Below are positions 35,437-45,113 of a stretch of 64,000 nucleotides of DNA, one piece after another. The position numbers and the translations under genes are program-made. The DNA comes from Jeotgalibaca porci. GTDB lineage: Bacteria > Bacillota > Bacilli > Lactobacillales > Aerococcaceae. The stretch's first letter is position 1; the number at the start of each line of letters is the position of its first letter. The notes below the pieces were generated by a model, which ran no database searches, was not told the DNA's origin, and saw only the letters and a list, made by a program, of their open reading frames with translations. The stretch lies in the NCBI RefSeq assembly GCF_011299095.1, contig NZ_CP049889.1, positions 1,778,501 through 1,842,500 of the forward strand. Reading direction: 5' to 3'.

Positions 35437-35751
35437 TTGAAAAGAAAATTGAAACGACTATATAGAAACTACTGGAACATCGCTGTTCCAGTAGTGTTGG
35501 GTTATATCGGCATTACGCCAACCCACTATCATACAGGCAAAAAAGTTTGGAAAAGCAAGCCACTTCGCAAGACCCGAACACGCACAAAGAGATGGATTAG
35601 GAAATATTTGAAGTACGTAGCAGCGGCATTATTGGTTTATTATTTCATAAAAAATCCAGAAGATTTCCAAATCATGACGAATCATTTAGTGAGCGTTTTG
35701 ATGGAAGCATATAATCGCGTTGCTGGATTTATAGTTCAAAATTTAGGTTAG
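35437..35751 (+). CDS. Basic small membrane-associated protein, 104 aa
   Basis: A strongly basic N-terminal half (MKRKLKRLYRNYW...KTRTRTKRWIRKYLK) is followed by one likely transmembrane helix (YVAAALLVYYFI, about residues 68-80). The start is TTG with AGGAAGGG about 10 nt upstream. I do not recognise the family. Coding is supported by a clear ribosome site and a terminator-like hairpin directly after it. Confidence 0.6.
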   Translation: MKRKLKRLYRNYWNIAVPVVLGYIGITPTHYHTGKKVWKSKPLRKTRTRTKRWIRKYLKYVAAALLVYYFIKNPEDFQIMTNHLVSVLMEAYNRVAGFIVQNLG

Positions 35752-35756
35752 CAGGT

Positions 35757-35787
35757 GAAGGGGCTGGGGATGATTTCCAGCTCCTTC
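35757..35787 (+). terminator. Hairpin after the 104-aa gene
   Basis: GAAGGGGCTGG (35757-35767) pairs with CCAGCTCCTTC (35777-35787); the following T-run is weak. Confidence 0.6.
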
Positions 35788-35841
35788 GTTGTTTAAATTA
35801 GTGAGCTGCTATGATTGGTAATTTATTGGTGTTTTAAATGA

Positions 35842-35872
35842 AAATCCTCGGAATCATTCGAGGATTTTTTTG
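35842..35872 (+). terminator. Second terminator in the gap before the MFS gene
   Basis: AAATCCTCG (35842-35850) pairs with CGAGGATTT (35859-35867) and is followed by a run of T. No gene is seen between the two hairpins. Confidence 0.8.
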
Positions 35873-36038
35873 TTTTTTCAGGACTAGAGAAGACTATAAC
35901 GCATTCCTTTGAATCTATAATTTGAAGTTATCGTTCGTATAATATTCTGTTGGTAGTGTAATCAGCTAAACCCGTATAGAATAATGATTGGAACCGCTTT
36001 TACTAGAGTTGGTTAAACATTTTTTAGGAGGAAAGAAA

Positions 36039-37244
36039 GTGAAACAACAAAAAAATCGTTGGGTTATTCTGGTTGCAGCAATTATTACCAACTTAGCTTT
36101 GGGAGCAGGCTATGCTTGGTCTGTATTCCAAACAGCTCTACTTGAGCAAAATACAGCGTGGTCTTTAAGCGAGACTTCACTGGCATTTAGTATTTCATTT
36201 GCCATGGTACCTGTGGCAATGATTATCTGTGGTCCAATCGTAGATAAATACGGCGGACAGAAAGTCGTTCTTATATCCGGAATTTTATTCGGTATCGGTA
36301 TGTTCTTAACAAGTTATGCAAACAGCATTATTATGCTTTACTTAACTTACGGAGTTATTCTTGGTTTTGGAATTGGTGCTGGTTATGGTACAGCTACTGC
36401 ACTAACAGTTAAATGGTTCCCAGACAAAAAAGGTTTGGCTGGCGGTCTAACAGCAGCTGGATTTGGTTCAGGAGCAATTATTTTAGCACCAATCGCAACA
36501 AGCATGATTGGAAGTATGGGAATTAACATGACTTTCCGTGTTCTTGGAGCAGTATTATTAGTTGTTATCTGTGCAGCTTCATTCTTGATGGAGAATCCTC
36601 CAGTGAACGAAAATGCGACAGTTGTAGCGAATGATACGGACAAAAACTACAAAGAAATGCTTCGTGAATCTAATTTCTGGATTCTATGGGTTATTTATAC
36701 ATTTGCAGCTACAAGCGGAATGATGGTCATCGGACATGCGGCAAACATTGCCTCTACATATAGTATTGGTACTGGTGCTGTTGTTGTTATGATCGTCGGT
36801 TTAGCGAACACATTAGGACGTATCTTCTGGGGTACAGTTTCTGATAAAGTAGGACGTTACAAGACTTTAGTATTGATGTTTATCGTTTCTGCGGTTGGCT
36901 TGATGTTAGTTAACTTTACAGATAGATTAGGAGCAGTTGCAGGGATCGTTGGTTTAGTCGGAATTGCTTTGTCATTTGGTGGATTCCTTGGATCATTCCC
37001 AGGAATTACAGCAGAAAACTGGGGCGCTTCTAAATCAGCATCTAACTACGGTTGGATGTTTATCGCTTACGGAATCGCTGCAGTATTCGGACCATCACTA
37101 GCTTCAATGATTCGCGAAGCAACTGGTTCATACTCATTGGCATTTATCATTTCAACTGTAATGGCAGTATTCGGTATCGTATTAACAATGTGGTATATGA
37201 AACGTATCAGCCAAAAAGAAACACCAGCAGTAGAAGTAAAATAA
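36039..37244 (+). CDS. MFS transporter, OFA (oxalate/formate antiporter) family
   Basis: A 401-aa transporter with 12 predicted helices. GAGYAWSVFQTALLEQ, VDKYGGQKVVLISG (loop 2-3) and LGFGIGAGYGTATALTVKWFPDKKGLAGG are hallmarks of the OFA family, which exchanges small carboxylates. GTG 36039 is chosen as start because TAGGAGGAAAG lies 4-5 nt before it and precedes the first helix. The substrate is unknown. It is not clearly part of the xylose operons. Confidence 0.88.
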   Translation: MKQQKNRWVILVAAIITNLALGAGYAWSVFQTALLEQNTAWSLSETSLAFSISFAMVPVAMIICGPIVDKYGGQKVVLISGILFGIGMFLTSYANSIIMLYLTYGVILGFGIGAGYGTATALTVKWFPDKKGLAGGLTAAGFGSGAIILAPIATSMIGSMGINMTFRVLGAVLLVVICAASFLMENPPVNENATVVANDTDKNYKEMLRESNFWILWVIYTFAATSGMMVIGHAANIASTYSIGTGAVVVMIVGLANTLGRIFWGTVSDKVGRYKTLVLMFIVSAVGLMLVNFTDRLGAVAGIVGLVGIALSFGGFLGSFPGITAENWGASKSASNYGWMFIAYGIAAVFGPSLASMIREATGSYSLAFIISTVMAVFGIVLTMWYMKRISQKETPAVEVK

Positions 37245-37256
37245 TATATACCTGAA

Positions 37257-37291
37257 AGAGCTGGATCCTACGGGGTCTGGCTTTTTTTTAC
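37257..37291 (+). terminator. Terminator of MFS gene
   Basis: An imperfect stem with wobbles (AGCTGGATCC with GGGTCTGGCT) is followed by eight T residues. Confidence 0.8.
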
Positions 37292-37323
37292 GATGTTAAA
37301 ATAGAAATGAACTGAAAAATAGT

Positions 37324-37563
37324 TTTACAATCAGTTGGACGGTGTTTTTCCCATTTGAACTCGATGTAAACAGATTTACAATCAGTTGGTGGGCGAATTT
37401 CCCATTCGAACTCGATGTAAATAGTTTTACAATCAGTTGGACGACGAATTTCCCATCCGAACTCGATGTAAACGGCTTTACAATCAGTTGGACGACGAAT
37501 TTCCCATCCGAACTCGATGTAAACAGCTTTAAAATCAGTTGAACGGCGAATTTCCCGTTGAAG
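37324..37563. repeat. Tandem hairpin array D, 4.7 units, period 51 bp
   Basis: Units start at 37324, 37375, 37426, 37477 and 37528. At each junction GATGTAAA pairs with TTTACAATC across a 4-nt loop that varies (CAGA, TAGT, CGGC, CAGC) while the stem is kept, and AACT/AGTT extends it with a bulge; only the last unit has TTTAAA. The spacer AATTTCCCATCCGAA also recurs. It fills most of the 416-base gene-free gap. Because 51 is divisible by 3, long shadow ORFs run through it, which I reject as genes. Confidence 0.85.
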
Positions 37564-37660
37564 AACAAGCGGAACAGCGATATCTCCGCACGTTCTACAA
37601 CGAATATCTATTAGATTGTGTATAATCATTAAAACAAACAATTCAGGAGGCACATATATT

Positions 37661-38209
37661 ATGACAGCAAAAGGTATTTTCAGTAATCTTCCTACTCTTG
37701 AAACAGAACGCCTTATCCTTCGAAAAATAGCAATAGATGACGCCGAAGATTTATTTGCCTATACGTCCGACGAAGCTGTTGCGAAATACGTTACTTGGAA
37801 TGCACACCAAACGATTCAAGATACAAAGGATTTTATCCAATTTGTTCTTTCTCGTTACGCTAGTAATAGCCCGGCACCATGGGCAATCGTATATAAAGAG
37901 ACAGATAAAGTCATTGGAACCATTGATTTTGTAAGTTGGCAAGAGCACCATAAAGTCGCAGAAGTAGGTTATGCCCTATCAAAAGCATATTGGAGTAAGG
38001 GTATTATGTCCGAAGCACTTGAAGCAGTCATGAAATTTGGGTTTGAGCACCTGGATCTGGTTCGTATTCAAGCTTTTTGCATGGTTGAAAATAAGGGCTC
38101 CGCTCGCGTTATGGAGAAAGCTGGAATGCTCTACGAGGGCACTAGGAGAAAAATACTTTATATCAAAGGAGAACACCGGGATTTGATGGGGTATGCGATA
38201 ACGAAATAG
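37661..38209 (+). CDS. GNAT acetyltransferase (RimJ/RimL type)
   Basis: A 182-aa RimJ/RimL-like GNAT. LETERLILRKIAIDDAEDLFAY, YALSKAYWSKGIMSEAL (acetyl-CoA loop) and NKGSARVMEKAGM are the usual markers. ATG 37661 has AGGAGG 9 nt upstream. Acceptor unknown. Confidence 0.9.
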   Translation: MTAKGIFSNLPTLETERLILRKIAIDDAEDLFAYTSDEAVAKYVTWNAHQTIQDTKDFIQFVLSRYASNSPAPWAIVYKETDKVIGTIDFVSWQEHHKVAEVGYALSKAYWSKGIMSEALEAVMKFGFEHLDLVRIQAFCMVENKGSARVMEKAGMLYEGTRRKILYIKGEHRDLMGYAITK

Positions 38210-38231
38210 AGTGAAGTACCAATATCAACGT

Positions 38232-38282
38232 AATAAAGCGCGGAGTAGAATGCAGTCACTGCATTCTATTCTGCGCTTATTC
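38232..38282. terminator. Bidirectional terminator between GNAT and xylR
   Basis: A very long near-perfect stem (AATAAAGCGC...TGCAG with CTGCA...GCGCTTATT, 38232-38282) with a 3-nt loop. Confidence 0.85.
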
Positions 38283-39454
38283 TAGTTTTCTTTGTAAGTC
38301 TTTTGATGCAACGTTAAATCAGGAATATTGAAGAAATGTTGCAAGTTCAAAATCGTGCCGCCCAGAAGGATTGCTTGGTGGTTGAGGGAAGATTCTACGA
38401 TTTGTACATCTTTCGAGAAACGATTCGTAATGCGTTCTTTAATGGCATTTAGAAGGGTAGGGAGATAATCAAACAGTTTACTATTTAAGATAATGACTTC
38501 CGGATCCAAATTCATAATTAAATTATTAATACCAAAAGACAAGTAATCAACCGCTGTATCGACGAGCTCCAATACGGCTGGTTCTGCGTTCTTATAGCTT
38601 TCATTCAAATCTTTATAAGTCGCGCCAGGCGAATCCGTTAGCACACGGTAATCTTTTAATAGAACTGCTGCGGAACAATACTGTTCCATGCATCCTTTAT
38701 TTCCGCACGGGCAGGGACGGCCGTGTGGTTGCAAAATCATGTGTCCGATTTCTCCACCTTGCCCTTTAGTACCATGATACAATTCACCGTCAATTAAGAT
38801 TCCGGCACCTATACCATTATGGATACTGACACTAACCATATTTTTCAAGGGCGTTGTAAATCCTTTCTCGCCTAAAACACTTAGGTTCGCTTCGTTTTCG
38901 ATATAAACAGGCGTATTCCATTTCGTTTCGATGATTTCAGCAAGATTAATTTCGTGTAGATCTGAATAGGTCGTAAAGATAATGTTGTTATTATAGACAA
39001 TCCCATGAATCGCAATGGTAATACCAATTAATTGGAACTTTTTATGTTCATAGTAGGGCTGCATTGCTTTAACAATTTTATTGATTTCTGAAACTGTGTT
39101 TTCTTTTGTCAGACGGTTTCCTTCATTTTCAATGTAATGGATACTTTCACCATTTAAGGTGGTAAGTAATCCATAAATATAGTCGTATCCGATATCGATA
39201 CTCAAAGAGCAACCGACATCGTAATTCATTTGTAGCTGAATAGGTTTTCTACCACCGGAAGCTGTACTATTTCCAATTCCGATTTCATTGATTAATTGTT
39301 CATCAATAAATTTTTTAACGATTTCTGATGTTGAAGCTTTATTTAATCCCGTGAGTTGCGAAATAGCGGCACGCGAAATTTCAGGGTTGTGGATAATAGT
39401 GGATAGGATCAAGGTTTCATTGTGTTCCCTTAAGGTCATCTTGTTGGCAATCAT
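38282..39454 (-). CDS. xylR: XylR, ROK-family xylose repressor
   Basis: A 390-aa regulator: N-terminal winged helix (about residues 1-75; ISRAAISQLTGLNKASTSEIV), then a ROK domain with SIDIGYDYIYGLLTTLNGE and the zinc motif CPCGNKGCMEQYC. It is divergent from xylA, whose promoter carries a XylR-type box. The ATG at 39454 is chosen for the AAGGTGGGG ribosome site; the frame is open 12 codons further. A paralogue with near-identical helix-turn-helix is at 49452. Confidence 0.92.
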   Translation of the reverse strand: MIANKMTLREHNETLILSTIIHNPEISRAAISQLTGLNKASTSEIVKKFIDEQLINEIGIGNSTASGGRKPIQLQMNYDVGCSLSIDIGYDYIYGLLTTLNGESIHYIENEGNRLTKENTVSEINKIVKAMQPYYEHKKFQLIGITIAIHGIVYNNNIIFTTYSDLHEINLAEIIETKWNTPVYIENEANLSVLGEKGFTTPLKNMVSVSIHNGIGAGILIDGELYHGTKGQGGEIGHMILQPHGRPCPCGNKGCMEQYCSAAVLLKDYRVLTDSPGATYKDLNESYKNAEPAVLELVDTAVDYLSFGINNLIMNLDPEVIILNSKLFDYLPTLLNAIKERITNRFSKDVQIVESSLNHQAILLGGTILNLQHFFNIPDLTLHQKTYKEN

Positions 39455-39591
39455 AGTTACCCCACCTTTCATGTATATGTTCTGTATCACTATTGTACAA
39501 CAAAGACGGGTTAAATAAAGATTATTATTACAAGTGTTTCGCGGTTTCTTTTAAACAATTATTTATTTAGAAGAAAGTTGTAAAAACAATA

Positions 39592-39656
39592 ATGAAAACG
39601 CTTGACAACATTTTATATTTGTCTTAAACTACAGTTAGTTAATTATACAAACAAAC
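39592..39656 (+). promoter_or_regulatory. xylA promoter with XylR box and cre-like site
   Basis: TTGACA (39602-39607) and TAAACT (39625-39630) are 17 nt apart. A 23-bp XylR-type box at 39634-39656 (GTTAGTTA..., ending CAAACAAAC) lies directly downstream of the -10. A cre-like ATGAAAACGCTTGAC (13 of 15 matches) at 39592-39606 overlaps the -35. The same box sequence recurs at 50755 and 58539. Confidence 0.85.
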
Positions 39657-39672
39657 GAAGAGGAGAATGAAC

Positions 39673-40983
39673 ATGGCTTATTTCCCAACTATTGAAAAGA
39701 TTAAATACGAAGGTACAGAAACGAATAATCCTTTGGCATTCCGTCATTACAACCCAGAAGAAATTGTCTTAGGTAAAACAATGAAGGAACACATGCGTTT
39801 TGCAATTGCTTATTGGCATACATTTGTTAACGAAGGAAACGACCCATTTGGTCAAGGCGTTAATGAACGGACATGGTTAACAGATGATCCGATGGAAACT
39901 GCTAAAAACCGTGTCGAAGCAGCTTTCGAGTTTTTTGAAAAATTAGGGGTAGAGTATTTCTGTTTCCACGATATGGACGTTGCACCTTTCGGTAATTCTC
40001 TAGAAGAATTCTTCAAAAATTTGGATGAAATCGTAGATTTAATCGAGAAGAAAATGGAAGAAACAGGCATCAAATTACTTTGGAACACGGCTGACCGTCA
40101 TGCAAACCCTATTTACGTAAATGGTGCGGCATCTTCAAATAATGCAGATGTCTATGCAGTATCTGCTGCACAAGTTAAAAAAGGGATTGATATTAGCAAG
40201 CGTCTAGGCGGAAAGAACTTTGTATTCTGGGGTGGACGTGAAGGGTACGAAACACTATTAAATACAGACATGGCTTTCGAAGAAGAAAATATCGCACGTC
40301 TATACAAAATGGCGATTGCGTATTCTAACGAAATTGGTCACGAAGAGTTAACATTCCTATTGGAGCCTAAACCAAAAGAGCCAATGAAACACCAATACGA
40401 CTTTGATGCAGCGACATCTATGGCATTCTTGCAAAAATATGACTTAACGGATCGCTTCAAATTGAACTTGGAAGCTAACCATGCGACATTGGCAGGTCAT
40501 ACTTTCGAGCACGAAATGAATGTGGCACGTAACTACAATGCACTGGGTTCATTGGATGCGAACCAAGGCGATATGTTACTAGGCTGGGATACAGATGAAT
40601 TCCCGACTGACTTATATTCTGTAACGTTAGCAATGTATGAAGTTTTGGAAAATGGCGGAATCGCACCAGGTGGTATCAACTTTGATGCGAAAGTGCGTCG
40701 TACTTCATTCGAAATGGAAGACTTATTCTTGGCACATATCGCAGGTATGGATACATTCGCACGTGGCTTGAAAGCAGCTGCGCGGTTGAAAGAAGATAAA
40801 TTCTTCGATAACTTGAAAGCAGATCGTTATGCAAGCTACCAAGAAGGTATTGGTAAAGATATCATCAGCGACAAGACAGATCTTAAATCATTGACTGAAT
40901 ATGCATTGTCTAACAAAGAAGTTAAAAATAAATCTGGACATATTGAATTAGTGAAAGCAAAACTGAACGAATACATTTACTAG
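39673..40983 (+). CDS. xylA: Xylose isomerase
   Basis: A 436-aa type-II xylose isomerase converting D-xylose to D-xylulose, cytoplasmic and metal dependent. The active-site histidine is in [13 protein letters not shown], and metal-binding segments [31 protein letters not shown] and DEFPTDLYS are clear. ATG 39673 has AGAGGAG 8 nt upstream; the ATG at 39667 is too close. It is followed by xylB after 12 nt. Confidence 0.97.
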   Translation: MAYFPTIEKIKYEGTETNNPLAFRHYNPEEIVLGKTMKEHMRFAIAYWHTFVNEGNDPFGQGVNERTWLTDDPMETAKNRVEAAFEFFEKLGVEYFCFHDMDVAPFGNSLEEFFKNLDEIVDLIEKKMEETGIKLLWNTADRHANPIYVNGAASSNNADVYAVSAAQVKKGIDISKRLGGKNFVFWGGREGYETLLNTDMAFEEENIARLYKMAIAYSNEIGHEELTFLLEPKPKEPMKHQYDFDAATSMAFLQKYDLTDRFKLNLEANHATLAGHTFEHEMNVARNYNALGSLDANQGDMLLGWDTDEFPTDLYSVTLAMYEVLENGGIAPGGINFDAKVRRTSFEMEDLFLAHIAGMDTFARGLKAAARLKEDKFFDNLKADRYASYQEGIGKDIISDKTDLKSLTEYALSNKEVKNKSGHIELVKAKLNEYIY

Positions 40984-40995
40984 GAGGCGAACCCT

Positions 40996-42483
40996 ATGCG
41001 TTACGTACTCGGGTTAGATTTAGGGACGAGCTCATTGAAAGGTCTCTTAGTGAATCAGGCGGGAGAAGTGGTTTATACCACTTCTTCTGACTATCCACTG
41101 ATTCACCCGCAATCAGGATACAGCGAACAAAACCCACATGAGTGGTACCGTGCAGCTGTTGAAGTGATGGCGAATATTGTTGAAACCGTTCCAGATGCAA
41201 AAGAAGGATTGGAAGCAATCAGCTTTTCAGGACAAATGCACAGTTTGGTTCTATTGGACGAAAACGATGCGGTCTTACGCAATGCGATTCTTTGGAATGA
41301 TGTGCGAACAACAGCACAATGTGAAAAAATTAAAGAAACACTGGGCGAGGAACTTATTTCTATCACTCAGAACAAAGCGCTTGAAGGTTTCACCTTACCA
41401 AAGATTCTTTGGGTGAAAGAACATGAGCCAGCTATTTTTGAAAAAGCGCGTCAATTTTTATTGCCAAAGGATTACTTAGGTTTTCGTTTGACGGGTTCGA
41501 AGCAAATGGAATATTCCGATGCTGCTGGAACATTATTGCTAGACTTAAAAAATAAACAGTGGAGTGAAAGAGTTTTGGCGGCCTTTGATTTGCCAAAAAC
41601 GATTTGCCCACCGCTTGTAGAGTCGAGCGATAAGATTGGAACGCTATCAGAAGAGTTGACGAAAGAGTTTGGTTTTACTCACACAATTAATGTCTACGCT
41701 GGTGGTGCGGATAACGCGTCTGCAGCATTAGGCGCAGGAATCATTTCACCTGATATTGGCATGGCAAGTATTGGTACTTCAGGCGTATTCTTAGCATACG
41801 AAGAAGCAGGCAAAGAGTACCAAGGTGACTTGCATTATTTCTACCATGTTTTGAGAGATTCATTCTATTCAATGGGCGTAACGTTGGCAGCTGGTCACAG
41901 CTTGTCATGGTTTAAGAATACATTTGCTCCGAATGAAGATTTTGACGCGTTGTTGAAAGATATCGGAACCATTCCGGCAGGGTCTGAGGGCTTATTGTTT
42001 ATGCCATATATTTCTGGTGAGCGCACGCCATATACGGACAGTAAAATCCGTGGCAGCTTCCTAGGAATGGATCAAGGGCATACACGAGATCACTTTGCGC
42101 GTGCTGTCTTGGAAGGCATTACTTTTTCTTTGAAAGATTCTCAAAAATTGATGGAAGAACGTGCTGGCAAGAACTTCAGAAAAATTGTTTCTGTTGGTGG
42201 CGGAGCAAAGAATCCTGATTGGTTACAAATGCAGGCGGATATTTTTGATGCCACGATTGTAACTTTGACAACTGAACAAGGACCTGGAATGGGAGCTGTC
42301 ATGCTTGCTGCAATGGGTCAAGGTTGGTTTGACAGTGTTGAAGAACTAGTAGCAACTTTTGTCAAAGAAGCAAAAACCTATGAGCCCGTTAAAGAACAGG
42401 TAGAAGCATACGAACATATTTACGCGATTTATCGCGATGGATATGGTGCAACAAAAGACATCAGTCACGCGTTACAAAAATAA
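40996..42483 (+). CDS. xylB: Xylulokinase
   Basis: A 495-aa FGGY-family kinase that phosphorylates D-xylulose. LGLDLGTSSLKGLLV (phosphate 1), SFSGQMHSLVLLD, WNDVRTTAQ and VSVGGGAKNPDWLQMQADIF are typical of XylB. TAGGAGGCG precedes the ATG. It is co-transcribed with xylA and followed by a terminator. Confidence 0.97.
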   Translation: MRYVLGLDLGTSSLKGLLVNQAGEVVYTTSSDYPLIHPQSGYSEQNPHEWYRAAVEVMANIVETVPDAKEGLEAISFSGQMHSLVLLDENDAVLRNAILWNDVRTTAQCEKIKETLGEELISITQNKALEGFTLPKILWVKEHEPAIFEKARQFLLPKDYLGFRLTGSKQMEYSDAAGTLLLDLKNKQWSERVLAAFDLPKTICPPLVESSDKIGTLSEELTKEFGFTHTINVYAGGADNASAALGAGIISPDIGMASIGTSGVFLAYEEAGKEYQGDLHYFYHVLRDSFYSMGVTLAAGHSLSWFKNTFAPNEDFDALLKDIGTIPAGSEGLLFMPYISGERTPYTDSKIRGSFLGMDQGHTRDHFARAVLEGITFSLKDSQKLMEERAGKNFRKIVSVGGGAKNPDWLQMQADIFDATIVTLTTEQGPGMGAVMLAAMGQGWFDSVEELVATFVKEAKTYEPVKEQVEAYEHIYAIYRDGYGATKDISHALQK

Positions 42484-42500
42484 AATAAATTTTAAAAAGT

Positions 42501-42540
42501 AAGAGAGAGCAAGAGGGTATCCTTACGCTCTCTCTTCTTT
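42501..42540 (+). terminator. Terminator after xylAB
   Basis: AAGAGAGAGC (42501-42510) pairs with GCTCTCTCTT (42527-42536), followed by a short T-rich end. Confidence 0.85.
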
Positions 42541-42583
42541 ATAAAAATGAAGTGTATGCAAATAAGCATATGGAGAGAAAAAG

Positions 42584-43936
42584 ATGAAAGACATGACAAT
42601 TGGCAGTCCGTTTAAGCATGTAATCTATTTTACTATTCCTTTGTTGCTGGGTAACTTTGCTCAACAACTTTACACTTTGGCAGATACTGTTATTGTTGGT
42701 CGCACGCTGGGTACGAGTGCCTTAGGTTCAATTGGAGCCGTTGCCAGTTTAATTTTCTTCATTCAAGGATTTGTGATTGGAGTGGGTTCAGGGCTGTCCA
42801 TCGTCTTAGCCCAAAGATTCGGTTCAAAGAATGAACAACGTATTCACGATAGTTATGTTACGAGTATGGGAATTGCCTTTGTCTTATCAGTTGTGATTAG
42901 TATTGTGAGCATTCTACTTTCTGATACGTTGTTGACGGCACTCAAAATTCCCCAAGCTTTATACAGCGACAGTAAAGCTTATTTTACGACTGCTATGTTC
43001 GGGCTCATTATTGTGATGGGATTTAATTTATTTAGTAATGTGATGCGGGCAATGGGCAGTACGAAAACATTACTCTGGTATAGTGTTTTGTCTTATGCAC
43101 TAAATTTTCTACTCGATGTTATTTTAATTGTGGTCTTTTCGTTTGGTGTGGTCGGCGTGGCAATTGCGACAATGTTGTCTCAGTTAATCGTCAGTGTCCT
43201 AATATTTCGCCACTTATCCAAGCGCTATCCGGTCCTTAAGTTGAATAAAAATGATTGGAAATTGAAGGGAGATGAACTGCGTCTTCATCTCACAATCAGT
43301 GTACCAATCGGACTGCAAAACTCTATTATTTCAATCGGTAACATCGTCTTGCAGTTCAAGCTTAATGAATTGACGTTGGGGAATATAGAAGCCCATGCAA
43401 TTGCAACACGTTTGGAAGGTATGGTCACTGCTCCCATGATGACGATTGGAGTCGCAACTGCCACCTTTGTTGCTCAAAACTATGGAGCGGGATTGACGGA
43501 TCGTATTTGGCAGGGTATTCGTACCAGCCTCATCCTTTCGGTCACGTATGGTTTTTTTATGGGAGGCCTGGTCTATTTCAAAGGCAGTACGATTGTAGCA
43601 TGGCTGGTGGGAGCGACAAACGAAGCGACTACGAACAGCATTGAAGCGTACTTTAAAATGACAGCGTTATTTTATGTGTTTCTGGCAGTTTTATTCGTAT
43701 TACGTTATAGCTTACAAGGGATGGGCCGCACGATTGCGCCGACTATTTCCGGCTTGGTCGAAATGGGTATTCGTTCATTCGTTCCATTAATTTTTGTTGG
43801 GACATTCGGATTCCCGGCCATCGCTTACAGTCACCCACTTGCTTGGTTCAGTACGATGACTATTTTGCTAATATCAACATATTTATTTATGAAAAACGAT
43901 CGAAATAAATGGTGGAAAAGAGCGTTATTACGCTAA
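42584..43936 (+). CDS. MATE-family efflux transporter
   Basis: A 450-aa polytopic transporter. The N-terminal IPLLLGNFAQQLYTLADTVIVGRTLG and GIGVGSGLSIVLAQRFG segments are MATE/NorM signatures. Twelve helices are expected. It lies between xylAB and the GH8 gene on the same strand, with a 30-nt gap to GH8. Its role in a sugar locus is unclear; it may simply be co-transcribed. Confidence 0.9.
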   Translation: MKDMTIGSPFKHVIYFTIPLLLGNFAQQLYTLADTVIVGRTLGTSALGSIGAVASLIFFIQGFVIGVGSGLSIVLAQRFGSKNEQRIHDSYVTSMGIAFVLSVVISIVSILLSDTLLTALKIPQALYSDSKAYFTTAMFGLIIVMGFNLFSNVMRAMGSTKTLLWYSVLSYALNFLLDVILIVVFSFGVVGVAIATMLSQLIVSVLIFRHLSKRYPVLKLNKNDWKLKGDELRLHLTISVPIGLQNSIISIGNIVLQFKLNELTLGNIEAHAIATRLEGMVTAPMMTIGVATATFVAQNYGAGLTDRIWQGIRTSLILSVTYGFFMGGLVYFKGSTIVAWLVGATNEATTNSIEAYFKMTALFYVFLAVLFVLRYSLQGMGRTIAPTISGLVEMGIRSFVPLIFVGTFGFPAIAYSHPLAWFSTMTILLISTYLFMKNDRNKWWKRALLR

Positions 43937-43966
43937 AAATAGTGATATAAAGGGAGAGAGTGAAGA

Positions 43967-45076
43967 GTGAAACAATACCGTAATTTATTCGCCGAATGTG
44001 GCTATAGTCAAGAAAAAATTGATCAAAAAGTACAAGATACATGGAACAAATTGTTCATGGATGATGCTGCGGCTGAGAAAATCTATTATACAGATGACAT
44101 GGGCGGTTACTTGTTGGATACGGGTAACGATGATGCACGAAGTGAAGGTATGTCTTACGGCATGATGATGGCTGTACAGATGGATGAGAAAGAAGTATTC
44201 GATAAAATCTGGGCATGGTCACATAAAAATATGTATCACCAAGATGGCTTCAATAAAGGCTACTTCGCATGGCATTGTCACACGGACGGCACCAAGATAG
44301 ATGATGGTCCAGCTCCGGATGGCGAGGAATTCTTCGCTATGGCATTATTCTTTGCGGCAAATCGCTGGGGTAACGGAGAAGGCATTTATAATTATGCAGA
44401 GATGGCACGGACCATCCTTTCCGACTGTTTACACAAAGGTTATGAGCGTGAAGGGCATGCGATGTGGGACCGCGATAACTACTTAATTCGTTTTGTTCCG
44501 GGTGTTGACTTTACCGACCCATCTTATCACTTGCCACATTTCTACGAATTATTTGCTGAGTGGGCAAATGAAGAGGACCGCGCATTTTGGGCGGAAGCAG
44601 CCAAACGCAGCCGTACTTATTTAGTAACCGCTGCTCATCCTGAGACAGGCTTAACACCGGAATATTCTTATGATGATGGGACACCAAACCATATTCGTGG
44701 CTTCGGGGATTTCTACAGTGACTCTTACCGTACAGCGGCTAATATCGGTATGGATTATGAATGGTGCGGACGTGAAGAAACACCGGTTCAAATTGTCGAA
44801 AATATCCATAAGTTCTTCCATGGCGTTGATCCGGAAGAATATACACGCTATAAGATCGATGGAACGAAATTCGATGAAAAAGCACGTCACCCATTGGGGT
44901 TATTGGCAACAAACGCAGCAGCATCGCTTGCATATGACGATGGCACAAAAGGGAAATGGTTTATTGATTTACTTTGGAATACACCCATGCGTACGGATCG
45001 CAACCGTTACTACGATAACTGCCTGTACTTCTTTGCGATATTGGCATTGAGTGGCAACTATCGTATGTGGAAATAA
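43967..45076 (+). CDS. GH8 reducing-end xylose-releasing exo-oligoxylanase
   Basis: A 369-aa GH8 enzyme of the Rex type, which removes xylose from the reducing end of xylo-oligosaccharides. The catalytic acid is predicted as E60 in ARSEGMSYGMM and the base as the aspartate in GDFYSDSYRTAANIG near residue 252. No signal peptide, so cytoplasmic. Start GTG 43967 has GGGAGAGAG upstream. The following GH43 is 37 nt downstream. Confidence 0.88.
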   Translation: MKQYRNLFAECGYSQEKIDQKVQDTWNKLFMDDAAAEKIYYTDDMGGYLLDTGNDDARSEGMSYGMMMAVQMDEKEVFDKIWAWSHKNMYHQDGFNKGYFAWHCHTDGTKIDDGPAPDGEEFFAMALFFAANRWGNGEGIYNYAEMARTILSDCLHKGYEREGHAMWDRDNYLIRFVPGVDFTDPSYHLPHFYELFAEWANEEDRAFWAEAAKRSRTYLVTAAHPETGLTPEYSYDDGTPNHIRGFGDFYSDSYRTAANIGMDYEWCGREETPVQIVENIHKFFHGVDPEEYTRYKIDGTKFDEKARHPLGLLATNAAASLAYDDGTKGKWFIDLLWNTPMRTDRNRYYDNCLYFFAILALSGNYRMWK

Positions 45077-45113
45077 GTTGAACAAATAATAATGAATAGT
45101 GGGAGTTGACGTT

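Noticed and set aside
37288-37653. Minus-strand 121-aa and 90-aa frames and a plus-strand 66-aa frame with 17-residue repeats
   Set aside because: They are shadows of the 51-bp array in several frames at once; no ribosome site, and the longest starts inside the promoter/ribosome site region of the GNAT gene.
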